A program made the position numbers and the translations under genes. The notes under the pieces were generated by a model, which had not been told where the DNA came from, did no database searches, and saw nothing but the letters and a program-made list of their open reading frames with translations. Below are positions 1 through 8,828 of a DNA stretch of 64,000 nt, in pieces (position 1 is the stretch's first letter; each line of letters opens with the position of its first letter). The DNA comes from an uncultured Clostridium sp. (GTDB taxonomy: Bacteria; Bacillota; Clostridia; Lachnospirales; Lachnospiraceae), in contig CABVBU010000004.1 of NCBI GenBank assembly GCA_902496665.1, positions 76,297 to 140,296 of the forward strand, read 5' to 3'.

Positions 1-817
1 CTACTTTCATGTCTTTTCCGTAGAGATTTCCCTCAAAGTTATAGAGATAAGTCTCCACTCCCACCGGATTTTCCCCGGAGATCGTAGGTTTTGCCCCCAC
101 ATTTGTCAGTCCACCGTAAGTTTTTCCGTCCACGGTCACCCTCGTCACATAGACGCCGAACTTCGGCAGGTGTTTCACCGCCGGCGGGATCAGGTTCGCC
201 GTCGGATATAATTTTGTGTGTCCGATGGCGTTTCCATGCTGCACCGTTCCGGTGACAAAGTAATAATACCCCAAAAGCTTGTTTGCCTTTATGATATTTC
301 CATCCGCCAGCATCTCACGGATGTAGGTGCTGCTGATGATCTTTCCTTCCTCGTCCCGCTCCTTGTCAACAATAAAATAGCGGTATCCGTACTCAGACGA
401 CAGGCGCTCCAGCATCGCGCAGTCCCCGGCTGCCTTGTATCCAAAGTGGCAGTCCGGACCGGAAACGATGACCCCGGCGTTCATGTGTCCCACCAGGATG
501 TCGGAGACGAACTTCTCCGGTGCCATATGGCATACTTCCTCATCAAATGGGTATTCCACGATGTAGTCCACACCGGCTCTCTCCAAAAGCATCTCACGCT
601 CCGGGTTCGTCATGATCATGGTCTGCATCTTTCCCTTTACCAAGGTTCCCGGAGGCGTCGCGAAGGTGAACACGGCGATCTTAAAGCCTTGTTCCTTCCA
701 TTTTAACATCTCATGCATCAGCTTCTGGTGTCCCCTGTGGAGACCGTCAAACTTACCGATGCTGACGACTGTTTTCTCTTTGATCTGAAACTCTCTGGTT
801 TCCGCGATGTACTGCAT
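1..817 (-). CDS. ribF: Bifunctional riboflavin kinase/FAD synthetase, C-terminus cut by window edge
   Basis: Converts riboflavin to FMN and FMN to FAD in the cytoplasm. The ATG at 817 follows a GGAGGAAATTGAC ribosome-binding site. The N-terminal nucleotidyltransferase motif GKFDGLHRGH is near residues 19-28. The reading frame stays open to the left edge through a typical riboflavin kinase domain, with PTANLIPP, GVYVTRV and NVGAKPTISGENP visible. About 272 codons are present against roughly 305-315 for the family, so only the C-terminal end is missing. It starts 1 bp beyond the truB stop, so it is the last visible gene of the nus operon, a common position for ribF next to truB in Firmicutes. 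Confidence 0.95.
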   Translation of the reverse strand, partial: MQYIAETREFQIKEKTVVSIGKFDGLHRGHQKLMHEMLKWKEQGFKIAVFTFATPPGTLVKGKMQTMIMTNPEREMLLERAGVDYIVEYPFDEEVCHMAPEKFVSDILVGHMNAGVIVSGPDCHFGYKAAGDCAMLERLSSEYGYRYFIVDKERDEEGKIISSTYIREMLADGNIIKANKLLGYYYFVTGTVQHGNAIGHTKLYPTANLIPPAVKHLPKFGVYVTRVTVDGKTYGGLTNVGAKPTISGENPVGVETYLYNFEGNLYGKDMKV

Positions 818-818
818 G

Positions 819-1721
819 TCAATTTCCTCCCAGAAAGATTTTTTCCGGATAGTACATGTGTTTCTCTTCGTCGTACTTAAACACCCCGATAAAGGTTCCA
901 TCCGAATGATAAACGCGGAACATGTCCCCGCCCTTTACATCTTTTACCGCGCGGCTGCGGAACGGATTTCCATTCTTTAAGAGCTTATCGAGCTCCTCCG
1001 TATCCGAGCGGATCTCCGGAAGCTCCTTGAATACTTCCTCCACCGGGAGTACGGCCTCCGCCAGCCGGTCTTCCTCTTTTAACTTCTGAAGTTCGTCCAG
1101 TGTCAGACTCTCTGAGAGCTCAAACCGGCCCACCTTTGTCCGAAGCAGCTCCTTCATGCAGCCGCCGACGGAGAGCTTCGCGCCGATATCATGGCACAGG
1201 GTGCGGATATAAGTTCCCTTTGAGCAGGATACGGTCATCGTGACCTCCGGGAGCTCCATCCTCTCGATCTGGATATCGAAGATCTTAACCGGGCGCGCTT
1301 TCCGCTCCACAGTCTTTCCCTCTCTCGCAAGCTCATAGAGCTTCTTTCCATCGACCTTGAGTGCCGAGTACATCGGCGGGACCTGGGCGTAATCCCCGAT
1401 AAAGGAGAAGACCGCATCCCGCACTTCGTTTTCTGTAAGGCCCGATGTATCTTTTGTCTCCAGCACCGTACCCGTCGTATCCTCCGTGTCCGTCTCGGTT
1501 CCCAGAAGAAGAACAGCCCGGTATGTCTTGTCGTGGTCAGTCAGCATATCACAGAGCTTTGTGCCTTTTCCGGCGCACACCGGAAGAACTCCTTCCGCCG
1601 CCGGATCCAGAGTCCCCGTATGACCGATTTTTCTCTGACCCAGGATCCCTCGCATTTTCGCCACGACATCGTGGGAGGTGAATCCTTTTTCTTTATATAC
1701 GTTAATAATTCCGTCGTACAT
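819..1721 (-). CDS. truB: tRNA pseudouridine(55) synthase TruB
   Basis: Isomerises uridine 55 in the T-loop of tRNAs to pseudouridine. The protein has 300 residues, normal for TruB. The catalytic motif GHTGTLDPAAEGVLPV carries the nucleophile Asp39. The usual second motif, YSALKVDGKKLYELAREG, is near residues 118-135, and a C-terminal PUA-like part follows. The ATG follows GGAGGAAAG at good spacing. It lies between nrnA (19 bp upstream) and ribF (1 bp downstream), the classic nusA-infB-rbfA-nrnA-truB-ribF order. Confidence 0.97.
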   Translation of the reverse strand: MYDGIINVYKEKGFTSHDVVAKMRGILGQRKIGHTGTLDPAAEGVLPVCAGKGTKLCDMLTDHDKTYRAVLLLGTETDTEDTTGTVLETKDTSGLTENEVRDAVFSFIGDYAQVPPMYSALKVDGKKLYELAREGKTVERKARPVKIFDIQIERMELPEVTMTVSCSKGTYIRTLCHDIGAKLSVGGCMKELLRTKVGRFELSESLTLDELQKLKEEDRLAEAVLPVEEVFKELPEIRSDTEELDKLLKNGNPFRSRAVKDVKGGDMFRVYHSDGTFIGVFKYDEEKHMYYPEKIFLGGN

Positions 1722-1739
1722 TCTTTCCTCCGGTGTTCG

Positions 1740-2702
1740 TTACTTGAGCTCTTCCCACTGCTCTCGGATCTTTCCGCTGATCTTCTCCACGATCTCCTGC
1801 GGCTCCCCTGTCATCGTACAGCCTGCGGCCTTCACATGTCCGCCGCCGCCGAAGCTCTGGGCGATCCGGCTCACATCCACAGCGGAGTTTGTTCTGAGGC
1901 TCACCTTATACTCGCCAGGATTTCCCGTCTGGTAGAGCAGAAACGCGATCTCGATGCCTTCAATGATCCGAAGCTGGTCCACGATTCCATCCGTAGCCTT
2001 TACGGTACAGCCATATTCCTTTAACTCATCCGTTGTGACAACCGTGTATACACAACGGTTATCCAGGATCCGTACACTGTCGAGGACAGCCCGGCCGTGA
2101 AGCTTCGCCTGACCGTATGTCTTCGCAAAAAAGCTGTCGTCTATGATCTTCGGGAAATCAATACCTTTTTCCATTAAGAATCCAGCGATCTCCATGGTCT
2201 GCCTCGATGTGTTTGAGAACTTGAAGATACCGGTATCATGGGCGATTCCCGTGTACAGGCACTCTGCGACTGCTTTGCTGATCTTTTCCTTATCAAGAAG
2301 GCGGAACAGCACCTCGCTTGCGGAGCTCGCCCAGCTCTCGATCACGTTGACCCTGCACATTCCTTTGTTCGTGATGTGGTGGTCAACGCAGAATGTATCT
2401 TTTGCGGTCTCCCAGTATGGGGCGAAGGCGCCCAGGCGCGGAACGTCGCTGGCATCCGATGTGATGCAAAGGTCAAATGTTTTTGTGTCGTCGTATTCTG
2501 TGTGTACATCCTCATAACCGGAAAGATAGGAAAATTTCACTCCCATTTTCTCCAGATACACCGAGACCTCAAGTCCCTCATAATTTTCCTTCAGATAATT
2601 ATAGAGTCCCAGACAGGAACCGATACAGTCCCCGTCCGGGTTTACATGGCCCAGGATCACGATGGTCTTCTTTCCTTCCAGCATCTCATCAAGAATTCCC
2701 AA
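1740..2702 (-). CDS. nrnA: DHH-family phosphoesterase, NrnA-type nanoRNase/pAp phosphatase
   Basis: Degrades very short RNAs (nanoRNAs) and, in characterised relatives, dephosphorylates 3'-phosphoadenosine 5'-phosphate. The 320-residue protein has the metal-binding motif GHVNPDGDCIGS at 18-29, the family-naming DHH triad at 107-109, and a C-terminal DHHA1 substrate-binding motif GGGGHVKAAGC near residue 287. The preferred start is TTG at 2702, because GGGAGGCGG stands 5-8 bases upstream; the next ATG, six codons inside, lacks a site. A hairpin terminator separates it from rbfA, so it may have its own promoter. Family assignment is firm; the exact substrate is inferred. Confidence 0.92.
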   Translation of the reverse strand: MGILDEMLEGKKTIVILGHVNPDGDCIGSCLGLYNYLKENYEGLEVSVYLEKMGVKFSYLSGYEDVHTEYDDTKTFDLCITSDASDVPRLGAFAPYWETAKDTFCVDHHITNKGMCRVNVIESWASSASEVLFRLLDKEKISKAVAECLYTGIAHDTGIFKFSNTSRQTMEIAGFLMEKGIDFPKIIDDSFFAKTYGQAKLHGRAVLDSVRILDNRCVYTVVTTDELKEYGCTVKATDGIVDQLRIIEGIEIAFLLYQTGNPGEYKVSLRTNSAVDVSRIAQSFGGGGHVKAAGCTMTGEPQEIVEKISGKIREQWEELK

Positions 2703-2740
2703 AAGTTCCGCCTCCCTTAATGTGTATTGTAATATAAAAA

Positions 2741-2786
2741 ACAGAAAAATCCGGCAGAATCCGCGTTACGCGTGTCCGGCCGGATT
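2741..2786 (-). terminator. Intrinsic terminator between rbfA and nrnA
   Basis: Read on the minus strand, AATCCGGC and GCCGGATT enclose a GC-rich loop that itself holds GCGTTACGC, followed by TTTTTCTGTTTTTTAT. It lies about 60 bp after the rbfA stop, inside what is otherwise a continuous operon. It probably lowers rather than stops transcription into nrnA-truB-ribF. Confidence 0.6.
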
Positions 2787-2847
2787 CCTCTATATGATTT
2801 CAGTACGCTCCGGTCCGCGTATTTTCCACGCAGACCGGTTCCTTCGT

Positions 2848-3243
2848 TTAATTTTCGCTCTCAGTGCCGTCGTCTTCCTGCTCCTCCGGCATATCCTTTG
2901 TCACCTCATCGATGAGCTTGGACATGCGGACACCGTACTCGATGGACTGGTCCAGCACGAAGAAAATCTGCGGGGTGTTCCGAAGATTTACTTTCTTCGC
3001 AAGCTGGGTTCTGATAAAGCCCTCCGCGCTCTTTAAGCCGCGGATCGTATCTTTCGCCTGATCCTCGTCCGCAAGGACGCTGATGTAGGCCTTACAGATC
3101 TTAAGGTCCGGTGTGACCGAGACCTGGACCACGCTTGTCATCGGATGAACACGCGGGTCCTTGAGCTCGGAGCGAATGATTTCGCTCAGAGCTTTCTGGA
3201 CTTCGCCGTTGATCCTGATATTTTTTACACTGTTTTTTCTCAT
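2848..3243 (-). CDS. rbfA: 30S ribosome-binding factor A (RbfA)
   Basis: Late-stage maturation factor of the 30S subunit that binds near the 5' end of 16S rRNA. It has 131 residues, a normal length. It shows the KH-fold pattern of the family: EIIRSELKDPRV near residues 17-28, SVVQVSVTPDLKICKAYISV near 37-56, and FFVLDQSIEYGVRMSKLIDE near the C-terminus, followed by an acidic tail. The ATG follows GAGGTAATATC. It is 25 bp downstream of infB, its usual neighbour. Confidence 0.97.
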   Translation of the reverse strand: MRKNSVKNIRINGEVQKALSEIIRSELKDPRVHPMTSVVQVSVTPDLKICKAYISVLADEDQAKDTIRGLKSAEGFIRTQLAKKVNLRNTPQIFFVLDQSIEYGVRMSKLIDEVTKDMPEEQEDDGTESEN

Positions 3244-3268
3244 GATATTACCTCTTCTCTGTCTGGGA

Positions 3269-6100
3269 CTATCTCGGTACCTCTACCATGATATAAACTT
3301 CGATCATATCGTCTTCCTGGAGATCGTTGAAGCCCTCGAATACAAGACCGCACTCGTAACCTGCGTTGACTTCCTTCACATCGTCCTTGAAACGCTTTAA
3401 GGATGCAAGCGGTCCCTCGAAGATCTGCTCGCCGTCTCTTGTGATGCGTGCCTTGCTTCCGCGGGTGATCTTACCGTCAAGCACATAGGAACCAGCGATG
3501 GTGCCGACTCCGGATGCCTTGAATGTCTGGCGGACAACTGCATGACCGGTTACCTGCTCCTCGTATACCGGATCCAGCATACCCTTCATGGCAGCCTCTA
3601 CATCCTCGATCGCCTGGTAGATGACGCGGTACAGACGCATGTCGACTTTCTCGCGGTCCGCGATGGACTTCGCCTGTGCGTCCGGACGAACGTTGAAGCC
3701 GATGATGATCGCATTGGAAGCGGATGCAAGTGTAACGTCGGACTCGTTGATCGCGCCAACGCCGCCGTGGATGACTTTGACAACAACTTCCTCGTTGGAA
3801 AGTTTTACGAGACTCTGTTTTACAGCCTCTACAGAACCCTGTACATCGGCTTTTACGATGATCGGAAGTTCCTTGACATTTCCGGCCTTGATCTGGGAGA
3901 ACAGGTCGTCTAAGGAAAGTTTTGCCTTTGTATCTTCGATGAGCTTGTTCTTGCTCTCTGCGATGAATGTCTCTGCGAAGCTTCTTGCCTCTTTCTCGTT
4001 CTGGTGCGCGATGAATACCTCACCTGCGTTCGGAACATCGTTGAGACCGAGGATCTCAACCGGAGTGGACGGGCCAGCCTCTTTGACACGGTTGCCCTTA
4101 TCGTCCATCATGGCGCGGACTTTACCGTAGCAGCAGCCAGCGGCGATAGCGTCGCCGACCTTTAAGGTACCTTTCTGTACAAGTACCGTTGCCACCGGTC
4201 CTCTTCCCTTATCAAGCTGCGCCTCGATCACGAGTCCTCTTGCGCGGCGGTTCGGGTTTGCCTTTAACTCTTTTACCTCTGCTGTTAAGAGGATCATCTC
4301 GAGAAGCTCCGGGATTCCCTCTTTCGTATGTGCGGAAACCGGTACGAATACGGTGCTTCCACCCCAGTCCTCAGGAATCAGCTCATACTCGGATAACTCC
4401 TGTTTTACTCTCTCTACGTTTGCGCTCGGCTTATCGATCTTGTTGACAGCAACGATGATCTCAACGCCTGCTGCCTTCGCGTGGTTGATGGCCTCAACGG
4501 TCTGCGGCATAACACCGTCGTCCGCTGCGACAACGAGGATCGCGATATCTGTTGCCTGGGCACCACGCATACGCATTGCCGTGAATGCCTCATGACCCGG
4601 TGTATCGAGGAATGTGATCTTCTGTCCGTTGTAATCAACTACATATGCACCGATGTGCTGTGTGATACCGCCTGCCTCTCTGGAGGTTACATTTGTCTGG
4701 CGGATCGCGTCAAGAAGGGAAGTTTTACCGTGGTCAACATGACCCATTACGCAGATGACCGGCGGTCTCGGAACCATGTCCTTCTCGTCCTCTTCTTCCT
4801 CTTTTAAGAGTTCCTCGATGACGTTGACCTTCTTCTCCTTCTCGCAGAGAACATCGTACTCCATAGCGATCTCTTCGGCTTTCTCGAAGTCGATCTCCTG
4901 GTTGATCGTAACGATGGTGCCCTGTAAGAAGAGCTTCTTAACGATTGCGGACGGCTGTAATTTCATCTTGTCCGCGAGTTCCTTGATCGTGATAACCTCC
5001 GGGATTACGATGGTCTTGATCTCCTCGACCTTCGCCTCCTCCTTCTTCGGCTGCGGCGGCATAACCGGAGCTTTTACGCCCTTCTGGCCCTTTCCTGCCT
5101 TGCCTTTCATCTCGATATCGCGGTCTTTCTTCGCATCATGCTCTTTCTTGTAAGCGTTCTTGCTCTGCTTCGTATTCTGCTGCTTCTGTGCAAGCGGTGT
5201 ATCGAAGGACGGCTTCGGAATGCCCATGCCGCTTCTGTTTCCACCCTGACGGTTGTCGTTTCTGCCCTGGTAACCGCCCTGACGATTGTTGTCACGGTTG
5301 CCCTGGTAGCCACCCTGGCGGTTTCCGTCTCTGCTGCCCTGGTAGCCGCCCTGGCGATTGCCATCTCTGTTACCCTGATAGCCACCCTGGCGGTTTCCGT
5401 CTCTGCTGCCTTGGTAGCCGCCCTGACGGTTGCCATCTCTGTTACCCTGATAGCCGCCCTGACGGTTGTTATCACGGTTGCCCTGGTAGCCGCCCTGACG
5501 ATTGTTATCACGGTTGCCCTGATAGCCGCCCTGACGATTGCCATCTCTGTTACCCTGATAGCCGCCCTGACGATTATTATCTCTGTTACCCTGATAGCCG
5601 CCCTGACGATTATCTCTTCCGCCTTCACGGTTTCCGTCACGTCCCGGGAACGGACGGCTCTCTCTGGACTGGAAGCCCTGACGTCCTTCCGGACGGCTCT
5701 GGTTCGGAAGCGGACGGATATTCTCACGAAGATCCTGTGCCGGTGCCTCAGTCTTAACTGTCTCCGCCTTTTTCTCCGGTGCCGGTGCTGGTGCTGCTGC
5801 AGTCTCAGCAGCCTTTGCCGGTGCTGCCGGCGCGCTGTTTGTCGTCGGTCTTACCTGCATGCCGGAACCGTTGTTCGGTCTTGCCGGTCTCTGACCGCCC
5901 TGCTGGCGGTTTCCTGCCGGACGTTTCTGTGTGCTGTTCTGCGGACGGTAAACTGCCGCAATACGCTTCTTTGCCGGTGCTGCCGGCGCATTATTTTCTC
6001 CCTCAGCCGGTACTGCCGGCTTTGTGGAATTCTCCTGATTCTGATTCAATGTATCTGTTCCCTCTTTTTTCTTTCTTAAATCCTTTTCAAACTCACTCAC
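3269..6100 (-). CDS. infB: Translation initiation factor IF-2
   Basis: GTPase that brings formyl-methionyl-tRNA to the 30S subunit and promotes 70S joining. The preferred start is GTG at 6100 (VSEFEKDLRKK), preceded by GGAGGTGGCGAGC, giving 943 residues. The G1 motif GHVDHGKT is near residue 452, followed by the TPGHEAFTAMR and NKIDKP motifs, then beta-barrel domains and the fMet-tRNA-binding C-terminal domain. The N-terminal 440 residues are unusual: an Ala/Pro-rich linker, then about ten 12-residue repeats rich in Gly, Arg, Asn and Gln (bases 5242-5640), then a Lys-rich stretch. The conserved part is certain. Confidence 0.97.
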   Translation of the reverse strand: MSEFEKDLRKKKEGTDTLNQNQENSTKPAVPAEGENNAPAAPAKKRIAAVYRPQNSTQKRPAGNRQQGGQRPARPNNGSGMQVRPTTNSAPAAPAKAAETAAAPAPAPEKKAETVKTEAPAQDLRENIRPLPNQSRPEGRQGFQSRESRPFPGRDGNREGGRDNRQGGYQGNRDNNRQGGYQGNRDGNRQGGYQGNRDNNRQGGYQGNRDNNRQGGYQGNRDGNRQGGYQGSRDGNRQGGYQGNRDGNRQGGYQGSRDGNRQGGYQGNRDNNRQGGYQGRNDNRQGGNRSGMGIPKPSFDTPLAQKQQNTKQSKNAYKKEHDAKKDRDIEMKGKAGKGQKGVKAPVMPPQPKKEEAKVEEIKTIVIPEVITIKELADKMKLQPSAIVKKLFLQGTIVTINQEIDFEKAEEIAMEYDVLCEKEKKVNVIEELLKEEEEDEKDMVPRPPVICVMGHVDHGKTSLLDAIRQTNVTSREAGGITQHIGAYVVDYNGQKITFLDTPGHEAFTAMRMRGAQATDIAILVVAADDGVMPQTVEAINHAKAAGVEIIVAVNKIDKPSANVERVKQELSEYELIPEDWGGSTVFVPVSAHTKEGIPELLEMILLTAEVKELKANPNRRARGLVIEAQLDKGRGPVATVLVQKGTLKVGDAIAAGCCYGKVRAMMDDKGNRVKEAGPSTPVEILGLNDVPNAGEVFIAHQNEKEARSFAETFIAESKNKLIEDTKAKLSLDDLFSQIKAGNVKELPIIVKADVQGSVEAVKQSLVKLSNEEVVVKVIHGGVGAINESDVTLASASNAIIIGFNVRPDAQAKSIADREKVDMRLYRVIYQAIEDVEAAMKGMLDPVYEEQVTGHAVVRQTFKASGVGTIAGSYVLDGKITRGSKARITRDGEQIFEGPLASLKRFKDDVKEVNAGYECGLVFEGFNDLQEDDMIEVYIMVEVPR
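5242..5640 (-). repeat. 36-bp tandem repeats inside infB coding an RGG-like tract
   Basis: About ten in-frame 36-bp units encode variants of NRDNNRQGGYQG, with NRDGNRQGGYQG and SRDGNRQGGYQG alternating. Neighbouring units differ mostly at the Asn/Gly and Asn/Ser positions, which suggests duplication followed by drift or conversion. The tract is rich in Arg, Gly, Gln and Tyr, the make-up of disordered RNA-binding or phase-separating segments. It belongs to the IF-2 N-terminal region, which is variable in length across bacteria. Confidence 0.9.
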
Positions 6101-6188
6101 GCTCGCCACCTCCAAAATAGTCCCTGCAAACCATCGTCAATGTACATGACCCGCCGCATGCAGGCATGCGCTCCTCATGTCCGCAGGA

Positions 6189-6500
6189 CTACGCTTTTGC
6201 AGTAAAATGCTTCAACAACGCATTGGAAAAGTTCTCGTCGATCACGGCCAGGGACGCTCTCATCTGCTTTCCCAGGATGTGTCCGAGCTCTTCCTTGCTT
6301 CCGAACTCAAAGTACGGGACCTTATAGTAAGTACACATGTTCCGGAACATTTTCTTTGTGTTGTCCGAAGATTCTTCCGATACGATCACCAGTCCGGCTT
6401 TTCCGGACTTTACCGCCTTCTCTGTGGAGAACTCGCCGCTTCTTACCTTGCCGGCTTTCTCCGCCAGGCCCAACAGGCCAAGGACCTTATTTCTGTTCAT
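6189..6500 (-). CDS. ylxQ: L7Ae/L30e-family RNA-binding protein YlxQ
   Basis: Small ribosome-associated protein of the L7Ae/L30e/Gadd45 fold (103 residues). It opens with NKVLGLLGLAEKAGKVRSGE, typical of the bacterial YlxQ group, and continues with KAGLVIVSEESSDNT and a VPYFEFGSKEELG segment that matches the K-turn-binding fold. It overlaps the 3' end of rnpM by 14 bp and precedes infB, its regular position. The biological role is poorly known. Confidence 0.92.
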   Translation of the reverse strand: MNRNKVLGLLGLAEKAGKVRSGEFSTEKAVKSGKAGLVIVSEESSDNTKKMFRNMCTYYKVPYFEFGSKEELGHILGKQMRASLAVIDENFSNALLKHFTAKA

Positions 6501-6768
6501 CGATCTGTTCCATCTCCTTTTTCAGACTTTCGTAAACCTCTTTTGGAATTGCCATTTTAAAGGAGCGTTCCAGTCCCCGGCTCTTCACTGCTTTTTCAAA
6601 GCATGCCATGGATGGGCAGATATATGCGCCGCGTCCGTTTTTTCTTCCGGTCGCGTCAATGGAAATCACGTCGTCAGTACCTTTTAAGACACGGATCAGC
6701 TCCCGCTTGTTTTTCATTTCACCGCAGCCAATGCACTGTCTCTGCGGAACCTTCTTTACTGTACTCAC
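6487..6768 (-). CDS. rnpM: YlxR/RnpM family RNA-binding protein (DUF448)
   Basis: 93-residue protein with the family hallmarks: RQCIGCGEMKNKRELIRV near residues 9-26 and GRKNGRGAYICPSMACFEKA near 42-61, including the GRGAY(I/V)C signature and conserved cysteines. Members bind RNA; the B. subtilis homologue has been reported to bind RNase P RNA and modulate its activity. It sits between nusA and ylxQ, overlaps ylxQ by 14 bp and is presumably translationally coupled to it. Confidence 0.93.
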   Translation of the reverse strand: MSTVKKVPQRQCIGCGEMKNKRELIRVLKGTDDVISIDATGRKNGRGAYICPSMACFEKAVKSRGLERSFKMAIPKEVYESLKKEMEQIDEQK

Positions 6769-6788
6769 TGTGGTCGTTCCCTTCTCTC

Positions 6789-7955
6789 CTATTCTTCTGT
6801 CTCAGCCTGTGCTTCGGAAGTTTCCTCTGCCGGAGCTTCGTCCTCTGCCGGCTCTACATCTTTCTCGTACTCGCCCTCAAAGCCTTCCTCGCCGAAGTCC
6901 ATATCGTCGAAGAGGCCAAGCTCTCTCGCCTGTGTCTCGCTCTTGATATCGATCTTGTAGGTGGTAAGTCTTGCGGCAAGTCTTGCATTCTGTCCTTCTT
7001 TACCGATCGCTAAGGATAACTGGTAGTCCGGAACGATGACCTGTGCCTCTTTTTCGTCCTCATCCGCAACAACGGAGATGACCTTTGCCGGACTCAACGC
7101 GTTTTCAATTAAGAACGCCGGGTTGTCGTCCCAGTTGATGATATCAATCTTCTCACCGCGGAGCTCGTTGACGATGGCGTTGACTCTCGCGCCGTTTAAA
7201 CCTACACATGCACCTACCGGATCAACGTTCGGGTCTGTGGAGCTTACAGCGATCTTTGTTCTGGAGCCTGCCTCACGGGCGATGGCGCGGATCTCAACGG
7301 TACCGTCGCGGACCTCTGCGATCTCAGCCTCAAACAGACGTCTTACGAGGTCCGGATGCGTTCTGGATACGGAGATCCTCGGTCCCTTCGGGCTGTCCTT
7401 AACTTCCAGGATATAAACCTTGATGCGCTCAGTTCTCTGGAATACCTCGCCCTTTACCTGCTCAGCTTCCGGAAGGATCGCATCGATCTTTCCGAGATCT
7501 ACGCTGACATTGCGGCCGATATAACGCTGGACGATACCCGTAACGACCTCTTTCTCCTTGCACTGCCACTCGCTTAACTGGGACTTACGGCTCTCCTCGC
7601 GGATCTTCTGTAAGATCACGTTCTTCGCGTTCTGCGTCGCGATTCTGCCGAAATCATGGGAATCAATGGGGATCTGGACGATATCACCAAGGACATGTCT
7701 CGGAGCGATCATTCTTGCGTCCGCGAGGCTGATCTGTGTGATCGGGTCCTCCACAGTCTCAACGACCTCTTTTTCCATATATACAGAATAGTCGCAGCCA
7801 TCCGGATCAATGATGACTTTCACATTGTCAGCTTTGCCGAAATGGTTCTTGCAGGCTGTGAGAAGTGAATTCTCGATTGCCTCCAGCAATGTGTCCTTAC
7901 TGATGTTGTACTCTTTTTCGAGTATATTCATCGATTCCATCAGTTCCTTGTTCAT
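6789..7955 (-). CDS. nusA: Transcription termination/antitermination factor NusA
   Basis: RNA polymerase-binding factor controlling pausing, intrinsic termination and antitermination. The 388-residue protein has an N-terminal polymerase-binding domain, an S1 domain (around 135-200) and two KH domains: VGACVGLNGARVNAI in the first and LSLAIGKEGQNARLAARLT in the second. It ends in an acidic Glu-rich tail in place of the extra acidic repeats of E. coli NusA, as usual in Firmicutes. The ATG follows GGAGGATAAAAA. It is 15 bp downstream of rimP. Confidence 0.97.
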   Translation of the reverse strand: MNKELMESMNILEKEYNISKDTLLEAIENSLLTACKNHFGKADNVKVIIDPDGCDYSVYMEKEVVETVEDPITQISLADARMIAPRHVLGDIVQIPIDSHDFGRIATQNAKNVILQKIREESRKSQLSEWQCKEKEVVTGIVQRYIGRNVSVDLGKIDAILPEAEQVKGEVFQRTERIKVYILEVKDSPKGPRISVSRTHPDLVRRLFEAEIAEVRDGTVEIRAIAREAGSRTKIAVSSTDPNVDPVGACVGLNGARVNAIVNELRGEKIDIINWDDNPAFLIENALSPAKVISVVADEDEKEAQVIVPDYQLSLAIGKEGQNARLAARLTTYKIDIKSETQARELGLFDDMDFGEEGFEGEYEKDVEPAEDEAPAEETSEAQAETEE

Positions 7956-7970
7956 TTTTTATCCTCCTTA

Positions 7971-8438
7971 TTAAAAATCGAATGCCAGACGGATTAAGGC
8001 AATGTCTTTTCTATTAAATGTGCTCTCGGAACCGTCCTCGTAGCGGATCGTTACGGTGTCCGCGTCATATGCCGTGAGAATTCCAGAGAAATCTTTCTGT
8101 CTCTCGATGGCGCGGTACAGCTTGATATCGACTGCTTCGCCGAGACTTCTCTTGAAGTCTTTTTCTTTCTTTAACGGTCTGCCAAGTCCCGGGGAGCTTA
8201 CTTCCAGAATATAGCTGTCATCGATAAAGTCTTCTTTATCGAGCCAGTCGCTTAAGCGTCTCGATACCATCTCACAGTCATCTACTGTAAATCCGCCCTC
8301 TTTGTCGATATAGGCTCTCAGATACCAGGTACCCGCTTCCTTCACGTACTCCACATCCACCAGTTCAAAATTATTCTCTTCCATGATCGGAAGCAAAAAC
8401 TTCTCAACCCTGGATTCATATTCATCTCTTCTTGCCAT
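7971..8438 (-). CDS. rimP: Ribosome maturation factor RimP
   Basis: Assembly factor for the 30S subunit, first gene of the nus operon. The frame is open from 8507, but the ATG at 8438 (MARRDEYESRVE) is preferred: it follows AAGGCGGTGG, and the extra upstream codons fall in a hairpin. This gives 155 residues, the family length. Visible features are ENNFELVDVEYVKEAG, LRAYIDKEGGFTVDDCE and SPGLGRPLKKEKDF, all typical of RimP. The C-terminal SH3-like half ends in IALIRLAFDF. Confidence 0.95.
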   Translation of the reverse strand: MARRDEYESRVEKFLLPIMEENNFELVDVEYVKEAGTWYLRAYIDKEGGFTVDDCEMVSRRLSDWLDKEDFIDDSYILEVSSPGLGRPLKKEKDFKRSLGEAVDIKLYRAIERQKDFSGILTAYDADTVTIRYEDGSESTFNRKDIALIRLAFDF

Positions 8439-8479
8439 GGGTTTCCACCGCCTTTCTGCCGGAATGTTCCGGTTATGCA

Positions 8480-8512
8480 AAACGAAAGAGTGGACTTTTT
8501 CGTCCACTCTTT
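8480..8512 (-). promoter_or_regulatory. Hairpin in the rimP-nusA operon leader
   Basis: An 11-bp perfect inverted repeat (AAAGAGTGGAC / GTCCACTCTTT) with a 6-base loop lies 45 bp before the rimP start codon and is followed on the minus strand by CGTTTTGC. It resembles a weak intrinsic terminator inside the leader. NusA autoregulation acts through leader terminators in several bacteria, which makes an attenuator possible, but nothing here proves it. Confidence 0.45.
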
Positions 8513-8828
8513 TGACCGGTTACTTATGTTATCATCAAAATCATAGCATAGAAAATCTGAAAAATCAAGGGGTTTGCTGGGAAAAGTGCCTGTTTGCGGG
8601 ATTTCTGTACACTTTTCCGGGTGTTTTCTATGATTTTGGGGCAGTGACCAGCCCGACAGACCTGTCCGCTTACACAAATCATGCTGATCCTGGTGAATCC
8701 TGTGCCGGTGCCTCGTTGCATGGGATTCTGTTTTCTGATATACTATGTTTACGCTGCCGCCTTTTATTTTCTTTCAGGCGGCAGGTTACTCATTATATCT
8801 ATATTACAGAAAGCAGACCTTATTGTAT

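Noticed and set aside
5138..6079. Long open frames antisense to infB (plus strand, 313, 189 and 113 codons)
   Set aside because: They arise from the repetitive Gly/Arg-rich codons of infB read backwards; no ribosome-binding site and no family resemblance. The minus-strand frame is certainly IF-2.
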